Part shown: positions 1 to 6,361 of the stretch, piece after piece
How the letters are laid out: every line of letters starts with the position of its first letter
Numbering within the stretch: the first letter of the stretch is position 1
Assembly (NCBI GenBank): GCA_002455755.1
Contig: DKLL01000063.1
Span: forward strand, 9,862 to 16,400
DNA from: Acinetobacter sp. UBA6641
GTDB lineage: Bacteria; Pseudomonadota; Gammaproteobacteria; Pseudomonadales; Moraxellaceae
Length of the DNA: 6,539 nt
Direction of reading: 5' to 3'
Program-made: the position numbers and the translations under genes
The notes under the pieces: generated by a model
The model's database searches: none
What the model saw: the letters and a program-made list of their open reading frames with translations, nothing else
What the model was told of the DNA's origin: nothing

Positions 1-265
1 CGAAATGCAGCCGACCCGTGGTCAAAGCGTACAGATTGTGGTGGAAGCGTATGACCGCCGTGGTCTGCTCAAGGATCTGACTCAAGTGATTTTCTCGGAT
101 CAGATCAATATCCGTCAGGTCAATACCATTTCCGAATCGGATGGTATTGCCAACATGAAACTGTTGATTGAGGTCAAAGGTCTGGCACAGTTGTCCCGTT
201 TGCTGGCGCGTTTGGAACAGCAACCGGGGATCATTAGTGCTCGCCGATTGGTACAGGGCAATTAA
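1..265 (+). CDS. relA: RelA (GTP pyrophosphokinase), C-terminal ACT domain; 5' end outside window
   Basis: This is the last 87 or so codons of a RelA/SpoT-family protein, open at the left edge of the window (reading frame starts at base 2). The visible part is a regulatory ACT domain (beta-alpha-beta pattern) beginning near VQIVVEAYDRRGLLKDLTQV, with the conserved DR-GLL-D turn and a terminal SARRL motif. The ARRL ending resembles RelA rather than SpoT, whose C-terminus differs there, so the ribosome-associated (p)ppGpp synthetase of the stringent response is the best call. The ACT domain in RelA takes part in ribosome and tRNA sensing; the catalytic domains lie outside the window. The internal ATG at base 5 is not the real start, because the reading frame stays open to the window edge. 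A strong terminator follows 25 bases after the stop, which separates this gene from the downstream operon. Confidence 0.9.
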   Translation, partial: EMQPTRGQSVQIVVEAYDRRGLLKDLTQVIFSDQINIRQVNTISESDGIANMKLLIEVKGLAQLSRLLARLEQQPGIISARRLVQGN

Positions 266-290
266 TTCAACATTGCACTACTGCAATAAC

Positions 291-318
291 AACCAGCAAC
301 AGGTGTTGCTGGTTTTTT
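291..318 (+). terminator. Intrinsic terminator after relA
   Basis: A perfect 10-bp inverted repeat (AACCAGCAAC at 291-300 and GTTGCTGGTT at 305-314) surrounds a 4-base loop AGGT and runs directly into a six-base T tract (313-318). This is a classic rho-independent terminator for the relA transcript. It ends the housekeeping unit before the pigment-type operon begins. Confidence 0.93.
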
Positions 319-411
319 CATGTATAAGCAGTTGTTAACTCAATTATCAATAAAATACGCAATTAAATCAAAACTATAAATTTAAGTAATTAATATTGTA
401 CAAGATACTTT

Positions 412-441
412 TTGTGTAATTTTTATTACAAATGCTATAAT
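412..441 (+). promoter_or_regulatory. Predicted sigma70 promoter with extended -10, driving the nine-gene operon
   Basis: A perfect -10 hexamer TATAAT at 436-441 is preceded by TG one base upstream (433-434), giving an extended -10. A weak -35 candidate TTGTGT (412-417) lies 18 bp upstream. The flanking DNA at about 340-430 is very AT-rich and could act as an UP element. Transcription would start near 448, leaving a leader of about 50 bases before the first ATG at 499. It is the only convincing promoter I see between the relA terminator and the first gene, and I found no clear one further inside the operon. Inferred by eye, not measured. Confidence 0.7.
415..430. promoter_or_regulatory. Operator-like inverted repeat TGTAAT-N4-ATTACA between -35 and -10
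   Basis: TGTAAT (415-420) and ATTACA (425-430) are exact reverse complements separated by TTTT. The site overlaps the end of the predicted -35 and fills most of the spacer before the TATAAT. A dimeric helix-turn-helix repressor bound here would block RNA polymerase. The symmetry is seen directly; the regulator and the function are unknown, and AT-rich DNA makes chance palindromes more likely. Confidence 0.45.
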
Positions 442-465
442 CCGACAAATTAAAATAGCCTCGAG

Positions 466-479
466 CTAAAATATTTTAG
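466..479. promoter_or_regulatory. 14-bp perfect palindrome CTAAAATATTTTAG in the operon leader
   Basis: The sequence at 466-479 is fully self-complementary with no spacer. It sits about 18 bases downstream of the predicted transcription start and ends 19 bases before the first ATG. The heptamer TAAAATA also occurs as a direct repeat at 451-457 and 467-473, 16 bases apart. It could be a second operator acting as a roadblock. As RNA it would form only a weak A-U hairpin, so a DNA-binding site is the more plausible reading. Confidence 0.4.
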
Positions 480-498
480 GGTATGGAAAATTACGGCA

Positions 499-1137
499 AT
501 GCTTCAAATTAATGTGTCACAACTGTGCATGAGTCGTGCCGATGAAACAGTTCCTGCCCTGGAACAGATTCCTGCTATGCAGCGGCGGCGACTGTCGGGC
601 ATTGCGAAACTGGCATTAAGCAGCGCTATTCAATCTCTGAATGCTGAGTCGGCAGATTATATTGTCTGGGCATCGCAATATGGCGATGAACATAAGACCT
701 TAAAAATTTTGGCCGATGTGCTGCAAGATCAAACCCCGTCACCCACCCAGTTTTCAACTTCGGTGCATAATGCCATTGCCGGGCTGTACTCCATTTTATG
801 TCAAGATGCCACGCCTTCAACCAGTCTGGCGGCATCCTGGAGCGAGGCGCTGATTGAAGCTTATGCCTGGTTAAAGACCAGTGGTCAGCCAGATGGACGT
901 GTGCTGGTGGTGTATTACGATGAAGCCTTACCAGAAATTTATCAGAAAGCTGCGTCTTTCAATGCTTTTGCCATGTCGGCAATGGTGAACCTTGAAGCAC
1001 CGAATCTACAGCTGGATATGCATGCCTTGCCCCATCATCGTGATAAATATATCGATGCGCAAAATTTTTATGATTTTTGGCAGCAATCTAAACAGAGTCT
1101 TGAACATTCTCAAACTCAGGCATGGCAAAAATGTTAA
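499..1137 (+). CDS. Beta-ketoacyl synthase-like chain length factor (half-length, ApeC-like)
   Basis: This 212-residue protein resembles the N-terminal half of ketoacyl synthases (the Ketoacyl-synt_2 type family annotated as chain length factor in aryl polyene clusters). Visible conserved parts are MQRRRLSGIAKLAL (residues 27-40), WASQYGDEHKT (57-67), SVHNAIAGLYSI (88-99) and VLVVYYDEALPEIY (135-148). It is far shorter than a catalytic ketosynthase (about 400 residues) and has no TACSS active-site cysteine motif and no C-terminal His/His pair, so it should not condense acyl units alone. By analogy with ApeC it probably pairs with a full ketosynthase encoded elsewhere in the cluster and helps set polyene length. 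The ATG at 499 has only a weak ribosome site (GGA at 485-487; an AGGG at 478-481 is too distant), and no better in-frame start lies upstream. The C-terminus overlaps the next gene. Confidence 0.85.
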   Translation: MLQINVSQLCMSRADETVPALEQIPAMQRRRLSGIAKLALSSAIQSLNAESADYIVWASQYGDEHKTLKILADVLQDQTPSPTQFSTSVHNAIAGLYSILCQDATPSTSLAASWSEALIEAYAWLKTSGQPDGRVLVVYYDEALPEIYQKAASFNAFAMSAMVNLEAPNLQLDMHALPHHRDKYIDAQNFYDFWQQSKQSLEHSQTQAWQKC

Positions 1138-1931
1138 AAGCAGCTCAAATCAAGCAAAAAGCCAATTATCTGTGGCGTGTGGGTGCCACGGGTTTTAGTT
1201 TCGCCAGTTTTGGTATTGGTGGGGTGGCGATTGGCGGACTGGTTGCACCTTTGGTGAATCTGTCGACCCAGAATCCGAGCTTGCGTCAACGACGCACGCA
1301 AAAAGTCATTAAACATAGTTTCAAGGGCTTTACCGAAATGATGGTGAAACTTGGAATTATGACCTATGACATTGAAGGTCTGGAAAAATTACAGCACAGT
1401 AAGCAGGAACTGTTGATTGCCAACCATCCGACTCTGGTGGATGTAGTGCTGCTGATTGGCTTGATGGAACAGGCCAATTGTGTGGTGAAGCAAGCCCTGT
1501 GGTCCAATCCGTTTACCAAAGGTCCGGTGCAAAATGCCGGCTATATTTTAAATGCAGGTTCTGAGCAGTTTATTCAGGACTGTGTAGAAAAATTAAAGAC
1601 TGATCACTCGGCTTCCTTGCTGATTTTTCCTGAGGGAACACGTACCGCAAAAGGCGAACTGTTAAACGAATTTCAACGCGGTGCGGCGAACATTGCGATT
1701 CGTGCCAATGTACCGATTCGTCCGGTGCTGATCACCTGTACGCCTTCAACTTTAACCAAAAATGAAAAGTGGTATCACGTTCCTTCTAAGCCGTTTCATA
1801 TTCAGGTGAAGGTGCTGGATGCCATTCAAGTCGATGATCTTTTAGAAGATGCCACGGTCAGTCCGAAAAATGTGCGTCAGCTGAATCATCAATTACACCA
1901 ATTTTTTAACCAAGAGTTATCTAAAAAATGA
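1122..1931 (+). CDS. Lysophospholipid acyltransferase family protein (PlsC type, ApeD-like)
   Basis: This 269-residue protein is a membrane-associated 1-acylglycerol-3-phosphate-type acyltransferase. It has a hydrophobic, glycine-rich segment at about residues 20-45 that probably anchors it in the inner membrane, then the catalytic block NHPTLVD (101-107, with the H102-x4-D107 pair), the substrate-binding FPEGTR (169-174) and the later VPIRPV block (197-202). PlsC-family genes of this kind are regular members of aryl polyene clusters and are thought to build or modify the lipid carrying the pigment; the exact acceptor is not known from sequence. It overlaps the preceding gene. The ATG at 1122 has AGG only one base upstream, whereas the in-frame ATG at 1131 (three codons later) has the same AGG at a 10-base spacing, so translation may begin there. 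Its stop overlaps the next start as ATGA. Confidence 0.85.
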   Translation: MAKMLKAAQIKQKANYLWRVGATGFSFASFGIGGVAIGGLVAPLVNLSTQNPSLRQRRTQKVIKHSFKGFTEMMVKLGIMTYDIEGLEKLQHSKQELLIANHPTLVDVVLLIGLMEQANCVVKQALWSNPFTKGPVQNAGYILNAGSEQFIQDCVEKLKTDHSASLLIFPEGTRTAKGELLNEFQRGAANIAIRANVPIRPVLITCTPSTLTKNEKWYHVPSKPFHIQVKVLDAIQVDDLLEDATVSPKNVRQLNHQLHQFFNQELSKK

Positions 1932-2188
1932 GCAATCTTGCTGATGAATTAAAGCAAATGATTATTGATGTACTGGCCCTTGAGGACATCAGCATAGATG
2001 ATATTGACACCGAAGCCCCTTTATTTGGTGATGGCTTGGGTTTAGATTCCATTGATGCCTTGGAACTTGGTTTGGCGCTGAAAAAACGTTACAACATTCA
2101 CTTGAATGCTGAATCGGCAGAAACCAAGCAACATTTTAAATCAATTCAAAGCCTGGTGGCTTTGGTTGAAGCACAGCAAAAGGCGTAA
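1928..2188 (+). CDS. Acyl carrier protein 1 (phosphopantetheine-binding, ApeE/ApeF-like)
   Basis: This 86-residue acidic protein has the four-helix carrier-protein pattern and the phosphopantetheine site GLDSIDALEL, in which Ser41 would carry the arm. Such discrete ACPs tether the aryl starter and the growing chain in type II polyketide synthesis; the cytoplasm is the expected location. The start overlaps the previous stop as ATGA, with a weak AAGAG 11 bases upstream, so translation is probably coupled to the acyltransferase. The loop before the serine (LFGDGLGLDS) is typical of carrier proteins in this cluster type and differs from the second ACP, so the two are not simple duplicates. Which of the pair corresponds to ApeE or ApeF cannot be settled here. 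Confidence 0.92.
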   Translation: MSNLADELKQMIIDVLALEDISIDDIDTEAPLFGDGLGLDSIDALELGLALKKRYNIHLNAESAETKQHFKSIQSLVALVEAQQKA

Positions 2189-2197
2189 GAGGTTGTG

Positions 2198-2446
2198 ATG
2201 TTAACTCAGGAACAAGTACTTGAAAAATTAAGAGAATGGATGGAAGATCTGTTCGAAATTACCCCTGAAGATGTTCAGCTGGATGCAAATTTGGCGAATG
2301 ATTTGGATGTGGACAGTATTGATGCGATTGATCTTGTGGTCAAAATTAAAGAACTGACCGGTAAGCAGGTCAATCCTGAAGACTTTAAAAATGTCCGTAC
2401 AGTGCAAGATGTCGTCACTGTGATTCAGAATATGTCTGCTGCATGA
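2198..2446 (+). CDS. Acyl carrier protein 2 (ApeF/ApeE-like)
   Basis: This is a second acidic carrier protein of 82 residues, with the attachment motif DLDVDSIDAIDLV and Ser40 as the phosphopantetheine residue. It looks closer to standard fatty-acid ACPs (LANDLDVDSID) than the preceding one. A longer start at GTG 2195 is possible, but the GAGG at 2189-2192 lies only 2 bases from it and 5 bases from ATG 2198, so the ATG is preferred. The gap to the first ACP gene is very short. Two tandem ACPs are a hallmark of aryl polyene and flexirubin-type clusters, where they are thought to divide starter loading and chain extension. The stop codon overlaps the next start as ATGA. Confidence 0.92.
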   Translation: MLTQEQVLEKLREWMEDLFEITPEDVQLDANLANDLDVDSIDAIDLVVKIKELTGKQVNPEDFKNVRTVQDVVTVIQNMSAA

Positions 2447-2997
2447 AATGGCTCTTGAAAGGGATAGTGGCAATCGGACTGATTCTCTATCCCTTTTTGG
2501 TGAGCTATAGTTTAGCGCATGGTCAATATATCTGGGTCAGCAGCCTGCTGATTATCCTGGGATTATTGCGACTGTTCAGCAAAGGCAATGCCTTGCTGTG
2601 GCCCTTAACCGGATTTGCGATTTTATGCGGCAGCTTAAGCCTGATTTTAAAAGATCATGCCTGGCTAAAGCTGTATCCGGTGTTGATGAGTATCGGTGCG
2701 CTGGTTATTTTTGCCTCGACTTTAATTCGGCCGCCTTCCATGATTGAGCGTTTTGCCCGTCTGGCAGAGCCGGACTTGCCTGAAGCCGGAGTGGTCTGGA
2801 CCCGTAAAGTTACCATGGTGTGGTGTGTTTTCTTTGTGCTGAATGCCCTGATTGCCTTGGCAACGGTGCTGTTTGCTTCAATGCAAACCTGGGTGCTGTA
2901 TAACGGTTTTATTTCCTATGTACTGATGGGACTATTACTGCTAGGCGAATTTATCTTGCGTAAGCGACAGCAGCGCTCAAACCAACTTCAGGAATAA
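2443..2997 (+). CDS. COG4648-family inner membrane protein (ApeG-like)
   Basis: This 184-residue, very hydrophobic protein has six likely transmembrane segments at about residues 4-22, 28-45, 49-69, 74-94, 124-147 and 151-172, and a basic C-terminal tail (RKRQQR). Between helices 4 and 5 lies a polar stretch with the family-typical RPPSMIERFARLAEPDLP (96-113) followed by WTRKVT (119-124), which suggests a conserved functional loop. No enzymatic motif is recognised. This family is almost always found next to ACPs and an AMP ligase in aryl polyene clusters; its biochemical role is unknown, with assembly at or movement of the product across the inner membrane as reasonable guesses. The ATGA overlap with the second ACP gene implies translational coupling. 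Confidence 0.85.
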   Translation: MKWLLKGIVAIGLILYPFLVSYSLAHGQYIWVSSLLIILGLLRLFSKGNALLWPLTGFAILCGSLSLILKDHAWLKLYPVLMSIGALVIFASTLIRPPSMIERFARLAEPDLPEAGVVWTRKVTMVWCVFFVLNALIALATVLFASMQTWVLYNGFISYVLMGLLLLGEFILRKRQQRSNQLQE

Positions 2998-3009
2998 AAA
3001 CGGACCGTT

Positions 3010-4680
3010 ATGTTGTGTCATTTCCAAAATCATCTTCATTCACTGAAACCGCTGTGTATTCAGCCTGATTTAAGCCAGATCCGTTTTCAGGATTTCTGGC
3101 AGGATGTGATCCAGCAAAGCCATGCCATTGAGTCACTTGCGCAGGACAGCTGGGCACTCTGGGAAGCGGACAGTTACCAGTTCTTAGTGCTGTTATTTGC
3201 GGCGCTGTTGGCCAGAAAACAGGTTTTATTGCCGCCCAATCGGGTCAGTGATCTGGAAAAAGAACTGGCAGAACAGAACATTTTTTTCTTGCAGCGTCAG
3301 CCTGCACCATTCCAAAAACCTCAAAATATTGAACTGAATCTGAATGATGCCTTTTTGACTCAGGCACAGGTCTATTTTTATACATCCGGTTCTACCGGAC
3401 AGCCGAAAAAAATCCCGCGCAGCTTGCGGCAGTTGCTCAATGAAGTGCAGGGACTGGATAGCAGTTTTCAGTTGCCTGAACAGGCGATTGCGATTGCCAC
3501 GGTCAGTCATCAGCATATTTATGGTTTGCTGTTTAAGTTGCTCTGGCCACTGGCAAGCGGTCGCTGTTTTTATCAGGCACAGCTGGCTTTTCCTGAAGAG
3601 GTTGCCGATATCCAGAAAAAATTAACTGTTTTCAAGATAGATAATTATGTGGTTTCCAGTCCGGCACTGTTAAAACGTTGGACCCGTGATGTGCTGTTGC
3701 AAGATTGCCTGACGGTTTATTCTTCCGGTGGGAAACTGGAATCAGCTATACGTCCTGATGTAAACAGTCCGATTACCGAAGTGTTCGGCAGTTCGGAAAC
3801 CGGCGGCATTGCCCATCGGCAACAGGATGAGGCCTTATGGATTCCTTTTGCCAATGTCGATATACAGGCTACTGAACAGCAGGAACTACAAGTTAAAACC
3901 AGTCATGCTTTTAGCGCAGACTGGATTTTGACTGGCGATAAGGTTGAACTGGTTGAAGCAGATAATTTAAAAAGCCCATTCCGTTTGTTGGGACGCTTGG
4001 ACCGGATTGTCAAACTGGAAGAAAAACGTCTCAGCCTGGATGCGATTGAGCAGAAAATTGTCGGGCTGGATGACATCGTACAGTGTCATGTGCTGATTCT
4101 TGAACGGGAACATCGCCAGATTTTAGCCTGTGTTGCGGTATTGTCAGAGCAGGCAAAATTAGCGTTACAGCAGAGTACTAAAGCGCAGTTTGTAGCAGCA
4201 ATAAAAGCCCAGTTAAAAACCAAACTGGAAAGCATCGCCATTCCCAGACAGTGGCGATTTTTGACACAATTACCGCAAAATGCCCAATCCAAGCTGAATA
4301 AACACTACATGAAATCCTTATTTCAATCTATGTTGCTGCCTATAGTATTGGAACAGCAGAATGAGCCAGATCAGGTGCTCTATCGTCTGGAGTTTTCTCC
4401 CGAGCTGGAAGGCTTTAAAGGGCATTTTCCGGGCCATCCCATTTTCCCGGGGGTGGGGCAAATCGGTTTTATTCAGCATTTTGCCCGCCAGAACTGGGCA
4501 GATCTGGAATGGTGCAACGGTTTTGAACAGCTCAAATTTCAGGATTTGATTCAGCCTTATATGGTACTGCAATTGAAAATGTCGAGAAAATTGCACAAAG
4601 TCAGTTTTGAACTTACCCATGCAGAGCAGACCTTGGCTTCTGGACGCTTGTTATTTCATACACAAAACGATCCGATTTAA
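3010..4680 (+). CDS. AMP-dependent aryl-acid ligase fused to a FabZ-like (ApeI-type) dehydratase domain
   Basis: This 556-residue protein contains two enzymes. Residues 1 to about 435 form an acyl-adenylating ligase: the ATP-binding loop YTSGSTGQPK (124-133), the adenine-site block VFGSSETGG (258-266), LTGD (307-310), the hinge GRLDRIVKLEEKRLS (328-342) and a candidate catalytic lysine K428 in the QSKLNK segment. It most likely activates an aromatic acid and loads it on an ACP of this operon (ApeH-like). Residues about 450-556 form a hot-dog domain with GHFPGHPIFPGVGQI (471-485), the FabA/FabZ signature, related to ApeI; it would remove water from 3-hydroxyacyl-ACP. H472 is present, but the position expected to be Glu in FabZ is Gly486. 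The start at 3010 has GGA at 3002-3004, 5 bases upstream. No frameshift or stop marks the junction, so it reads as a genuine fusion. Confidence 0.87.
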   Translation: MLCHFQNHLHSLKPLCIQPDLSQIRFQDFWQDVIQQSHAIESLAQDSWALWEADSYQFLVLLFAALLARKQVLLPPNRVSDLEKELAEQNIFFLQRQPAPFQKPQNIELNLNDAFLTQAQVYFYTSGSTGQPKKIPRSLRQLLNEVQGLDSSFQLPEQAIAIATVSHQHIYGLLFKLLWPLASGRCFYQAQLAFPEEVADIQKKLTVFKIDNYVVSSPALLKRWTRDVLLQDCLTVYSSGGKLESAIRPDVNSPITEVFGSSETGGIAHRQQDEALWIPFANVDIQATEQQELQVKTSHAFSADWILTGDKVELVEADNLKSPFRLLGRLDRIVKLEEKRLSLDAIEQKIVGLDDIVQCHVLILEREHRQILACVAVLSEQAKLALQQSTKAQFVAAIKAQLKTKLESIAIPRQWRFLTQLPQNAQSKLNKHYMKSLFQSMLLPIVLEQQNEPDQVLYRLEFSPELEGFKGHFPGHPIFPGVGQIGFIQHFARQNWADLEWCNGFEQLKFQDLIQPYMVLQLKMSRKLHKVSFELTHAEQTLASGRLLFHTQNDPI

Positions 4681-4692
4681 AGGTAAATGTAA

Positions 4693-5427
4693 ATGCAGCA
4701 CTGTTTTGTCATTCCGGTTTATAACCATCCTCATCATATTGAGGCTTTGGTGAATCATTTGAACCAGTTTCAAATGTCGATCATTCTGGTCAATGATGGC
4801 AGCGATGCCGCATGTACTCAGCTGTTACATACGATTACCGCAGAAAATTCATGGGTCAAATTGGTTGAGCATAGCCATAACCAGGGTAAAGGCCAGGCCG
4901 TGATGACCGGTTTACGCCATGCCCATGCTTTGGGGTTTAGTCATGCCTTGCAGCTTGATGCCGACGGTCAGCATGACTGGCAGGATGTAGCAAAATTCCT
5001 GGAAATCTCCCGGCAAAACCCGGAAGCGATGGTCATCGGACAGCCGCTTTTTGATGAGTCGGTGCCGAAAAAACGCCTGTATGGCCGTTATGCCACGCAT
5101 ATCTGGGTCTGGATTAACAGCCTGTCGTTTGAGATTAAGGACAGCATGTGCGGTTTTCGAGTCTATCCCTTGGCATCAACCATTAAAGTGCTGGATTCCG
5201 CAAAATTTCAGCCCCGCATGGGTTTTGACAGTGAAATTCTGGTGCGTCTTAAATGGGCTAATGTGCCTTTTATCAATGTGCCGACCAAAGTGATTTATCC
5301 GGAAGATGGCATTTCGCATTTTAATGTATGGCGAGACAATCTGGGCATGAGTAAGGCTCATGCCAAATTGCTGGGCGGGATGCTGATTCGTTTGCCTAAA
5401 TTGCTGGCACAGAAAGTAAAAGGTTGA
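4693..5427 (+). CDS. Glycosyltransferase family 2 protein (N-terminal half of ApeJ-like)
   Basis: This 244-residue GT-A fold glycosyltransferase resembles dolichol-phosphate mannose synthase-type GT2 enzymes. Motifs seen: IPVYNH (7-12) at the N-terminus, VNDGSD (33-38), NQGKG (63-67), the metal-binding DADGQHD (89-95), SMCGFRVYP (151-159) and FDSE (178-181). No transmembrane helices are evident, so it probably works on the cytoplasmic face of the inner membrane using a nucleotide or lipid-linked sugar. In aryl polyene clusters this domain is thought to help link the polyene to its sugar-lipid anchor. The ribosome site AGG (4681-4683) lies 9 bases before the ATG. Immediately before that ATG is an in-frame ATG-TAA (4687-4692). 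Only 4 bases separate its stop from the next start, so the two gene products are likely made together. Confidence 0.9.
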   Translation: MQHCFVIPVYNHPHHIEALVNHLNQFQMSIILVNDGSDAACTQLLHTITAENSWVKLVEHSHNQGKGQAVMTGLRHAHALGFSHALQLDADGQHDWQDVAKFLEISRQNPEAMVIGQPLFDESVPKKRLYGRYATHIWVWINSLSFEIKDSMCGFRVYPLASTIKVLDSAKFQPRMGFDSEILVRLKWANVPFINVPTKVIYPEDGISHFNVWRDNLGMSKAHAKLLGGMLIRLPKLLAQKVKG

Positions 5428-5431
5428 TTCT

Positions 5432-6361
5432 GTGACCGAGCTGAATTCAGGTAAATGGAGTGATATTCGGGAACGTGGCGGCATGACCTCACTGAGCCTG
5501 GTACTGGCGTTCTACCGTCTGGGTGGCCGTTGGTTATGCCGGGTACTGATGTATTTTATTATTTTGTGGTACTGGCTGTTTGCGACAGTTGCACGTCAGG
5601 CTTCGCTGCAATATTTGACCCGATTGCACCATTTTGCAGGTAAAAATTCGCCGTTTCCGCATCCACCGAGTCTGGCACATAGCTATCGGCATTTCATGCA
5701 GTTTGGTGAATGTATTTTGGATAAGATTGAAGGCTGGCTGGGTAAAATTCCGGAGCAGCAGCTGGTTTTACATGGACATGAGCATTTCCGCACGCATTAT
5801 CAGAAAGGCGCGGTGATTGTGGTGTCGCATTTTGGCAATATTGAATTGCTGCGGGCGATTAAGTCAGATCATCCGCAAAAAATTAATGTACTGGTCTATC
5901 AAAAGCATGCCACCAAATTTAACCAGTTCCTCAAAAAGCTGAATGATCATGCCGATGTCAATCTGGTTTCGGTGGATGAGCTGGGTATTGAAACCGCAAT
6001 GATCCTGCAACAAAAACTCGATCAGGGGGAGTGGGTCATTGTGGCGGCAGACCGTGTGCCGGTGCAGTCAGATCGGGTACAGCCGATTTCATTTCTAGGG
6101 GAAGAAGCCAACTGGCCGCAAGGGGCATGGATTTTAGCCAGTCTGCTGAAAGTACCGGTGCTGGCCGTATTCTGTTATCGCGTGGCTGACAGCTTTGAAG
6201 TGCATATTCATGCCATCGCTGAAAAACTGAATTTTCCGCGTAAAAGCCGTATTGAGGCAATGCAAAATACGACCCGTCAATATGTGGCATTACTTGAGCA
6301 GCACTGCATTCGTGCGCCCTATCAATGGTTTAATTTTTATAATTTCTGGAACAAACAATAA
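5432..6361 (+). CDS. LpxL/HtrB-type lysophospholipid acyltransferase (C-terminal half of ApeJ-like)
   Basis: This 309-residue protein belongs to the Kdo2-lipid A late acyltransferase superfamily. It has the conserved N-terminal WSDIRERGG block (9-17), a membrane anchor at about residues 35-55, the catalytic SHFGNIE (132-138; H133-x4-E138), the block FLGEEANWPQGAWILA (221-236) and the terminal APYQWFNFYNFW (295-306). It should transfer an acyl group from an acyl-ACP, here plausibly the polyene itself, onto a lipid or sugar-lipid acceptor at the inner membrane. The start is GTG at 5432, supported by AAAAGG ending 8 bases upstream and by the conserved WSDIRERGG segment, which the next in-frame ATG (5483) would remove. 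Its stop overlaps the next gene as TAATG. The substrate is inferred from context only. Confidence 0.88.
   Translation: MTELNSGKWSDIRERGGMTSLSLVLAFYRLGGRWLCRVLMYFIILWYWLFATVARQASLQYLTRLHHFAGKNSPFPHPPSLAHSYRHFMQFGECILDKIEGWLGKIPEQQLVLHGHEHFRTHYQKGAVIVVSHFGNIELLRAIKSDHPQKINVLVYQKHATKFNQFLKKLNDHADVNLVSVDELGIETAMILQQKLDQGEWVIVAADRVPVQSDRVQPISFLGEEANWPQGAWILASLLKVPVLAVFCYRVADSFEVHIHAIAEKLNFPRKSRIEAMQNTTRQYVALLEQHCIRAPYQWFNFYNFWNKQ

Noticed and set aside
375..380. TATAAA as an alternative -10 element
   Set aside because: No acceptable -35 sequence lies 16-18 bp upstream, and the TATAAT at 436-441 with its extended TG is far better.
266..498. Possible small RNA, riboswitch or insertion-sequence remnant in the intergenic region
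   Set aside because: Beyond the terminator, promoter and palindromes I see no stable GC-rich fold, second terminator, transposase remnant or target-site duplication.
483..512. A nine-codon reading frame (ATG at 483) overlapping the first gene's start out of frame
   Set aside because: The nearest purine-rich site (AGGG at 478-481) is one base from its ATG, too close to work, and nothing suggests a leader peptide (no run of one amino acid, no attenuator hairpin).
626..835. Minus-strand open frame of 69 codons within the first gene
   Set aside because: It lies wholly inside a recognised + strand gene, has no family resemblance or ribosome site, and is a shadow. The same applies to the other minus-strand frames in the window.
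1928..2446. Tandem ACP genes as a recent duplication
   Set aside because: Their sequences differ throughout, including the loop before the serine, so they are distinct ACP types rather than recent copies.
4361..4549. Out-of-frame + strand reading frame inside the ligase-dehydratase gene
   Set aside because: Considered as evidence of a frameshift at the domain junction, but the main frame runs intact through both domains and this one shows no conserved motif.
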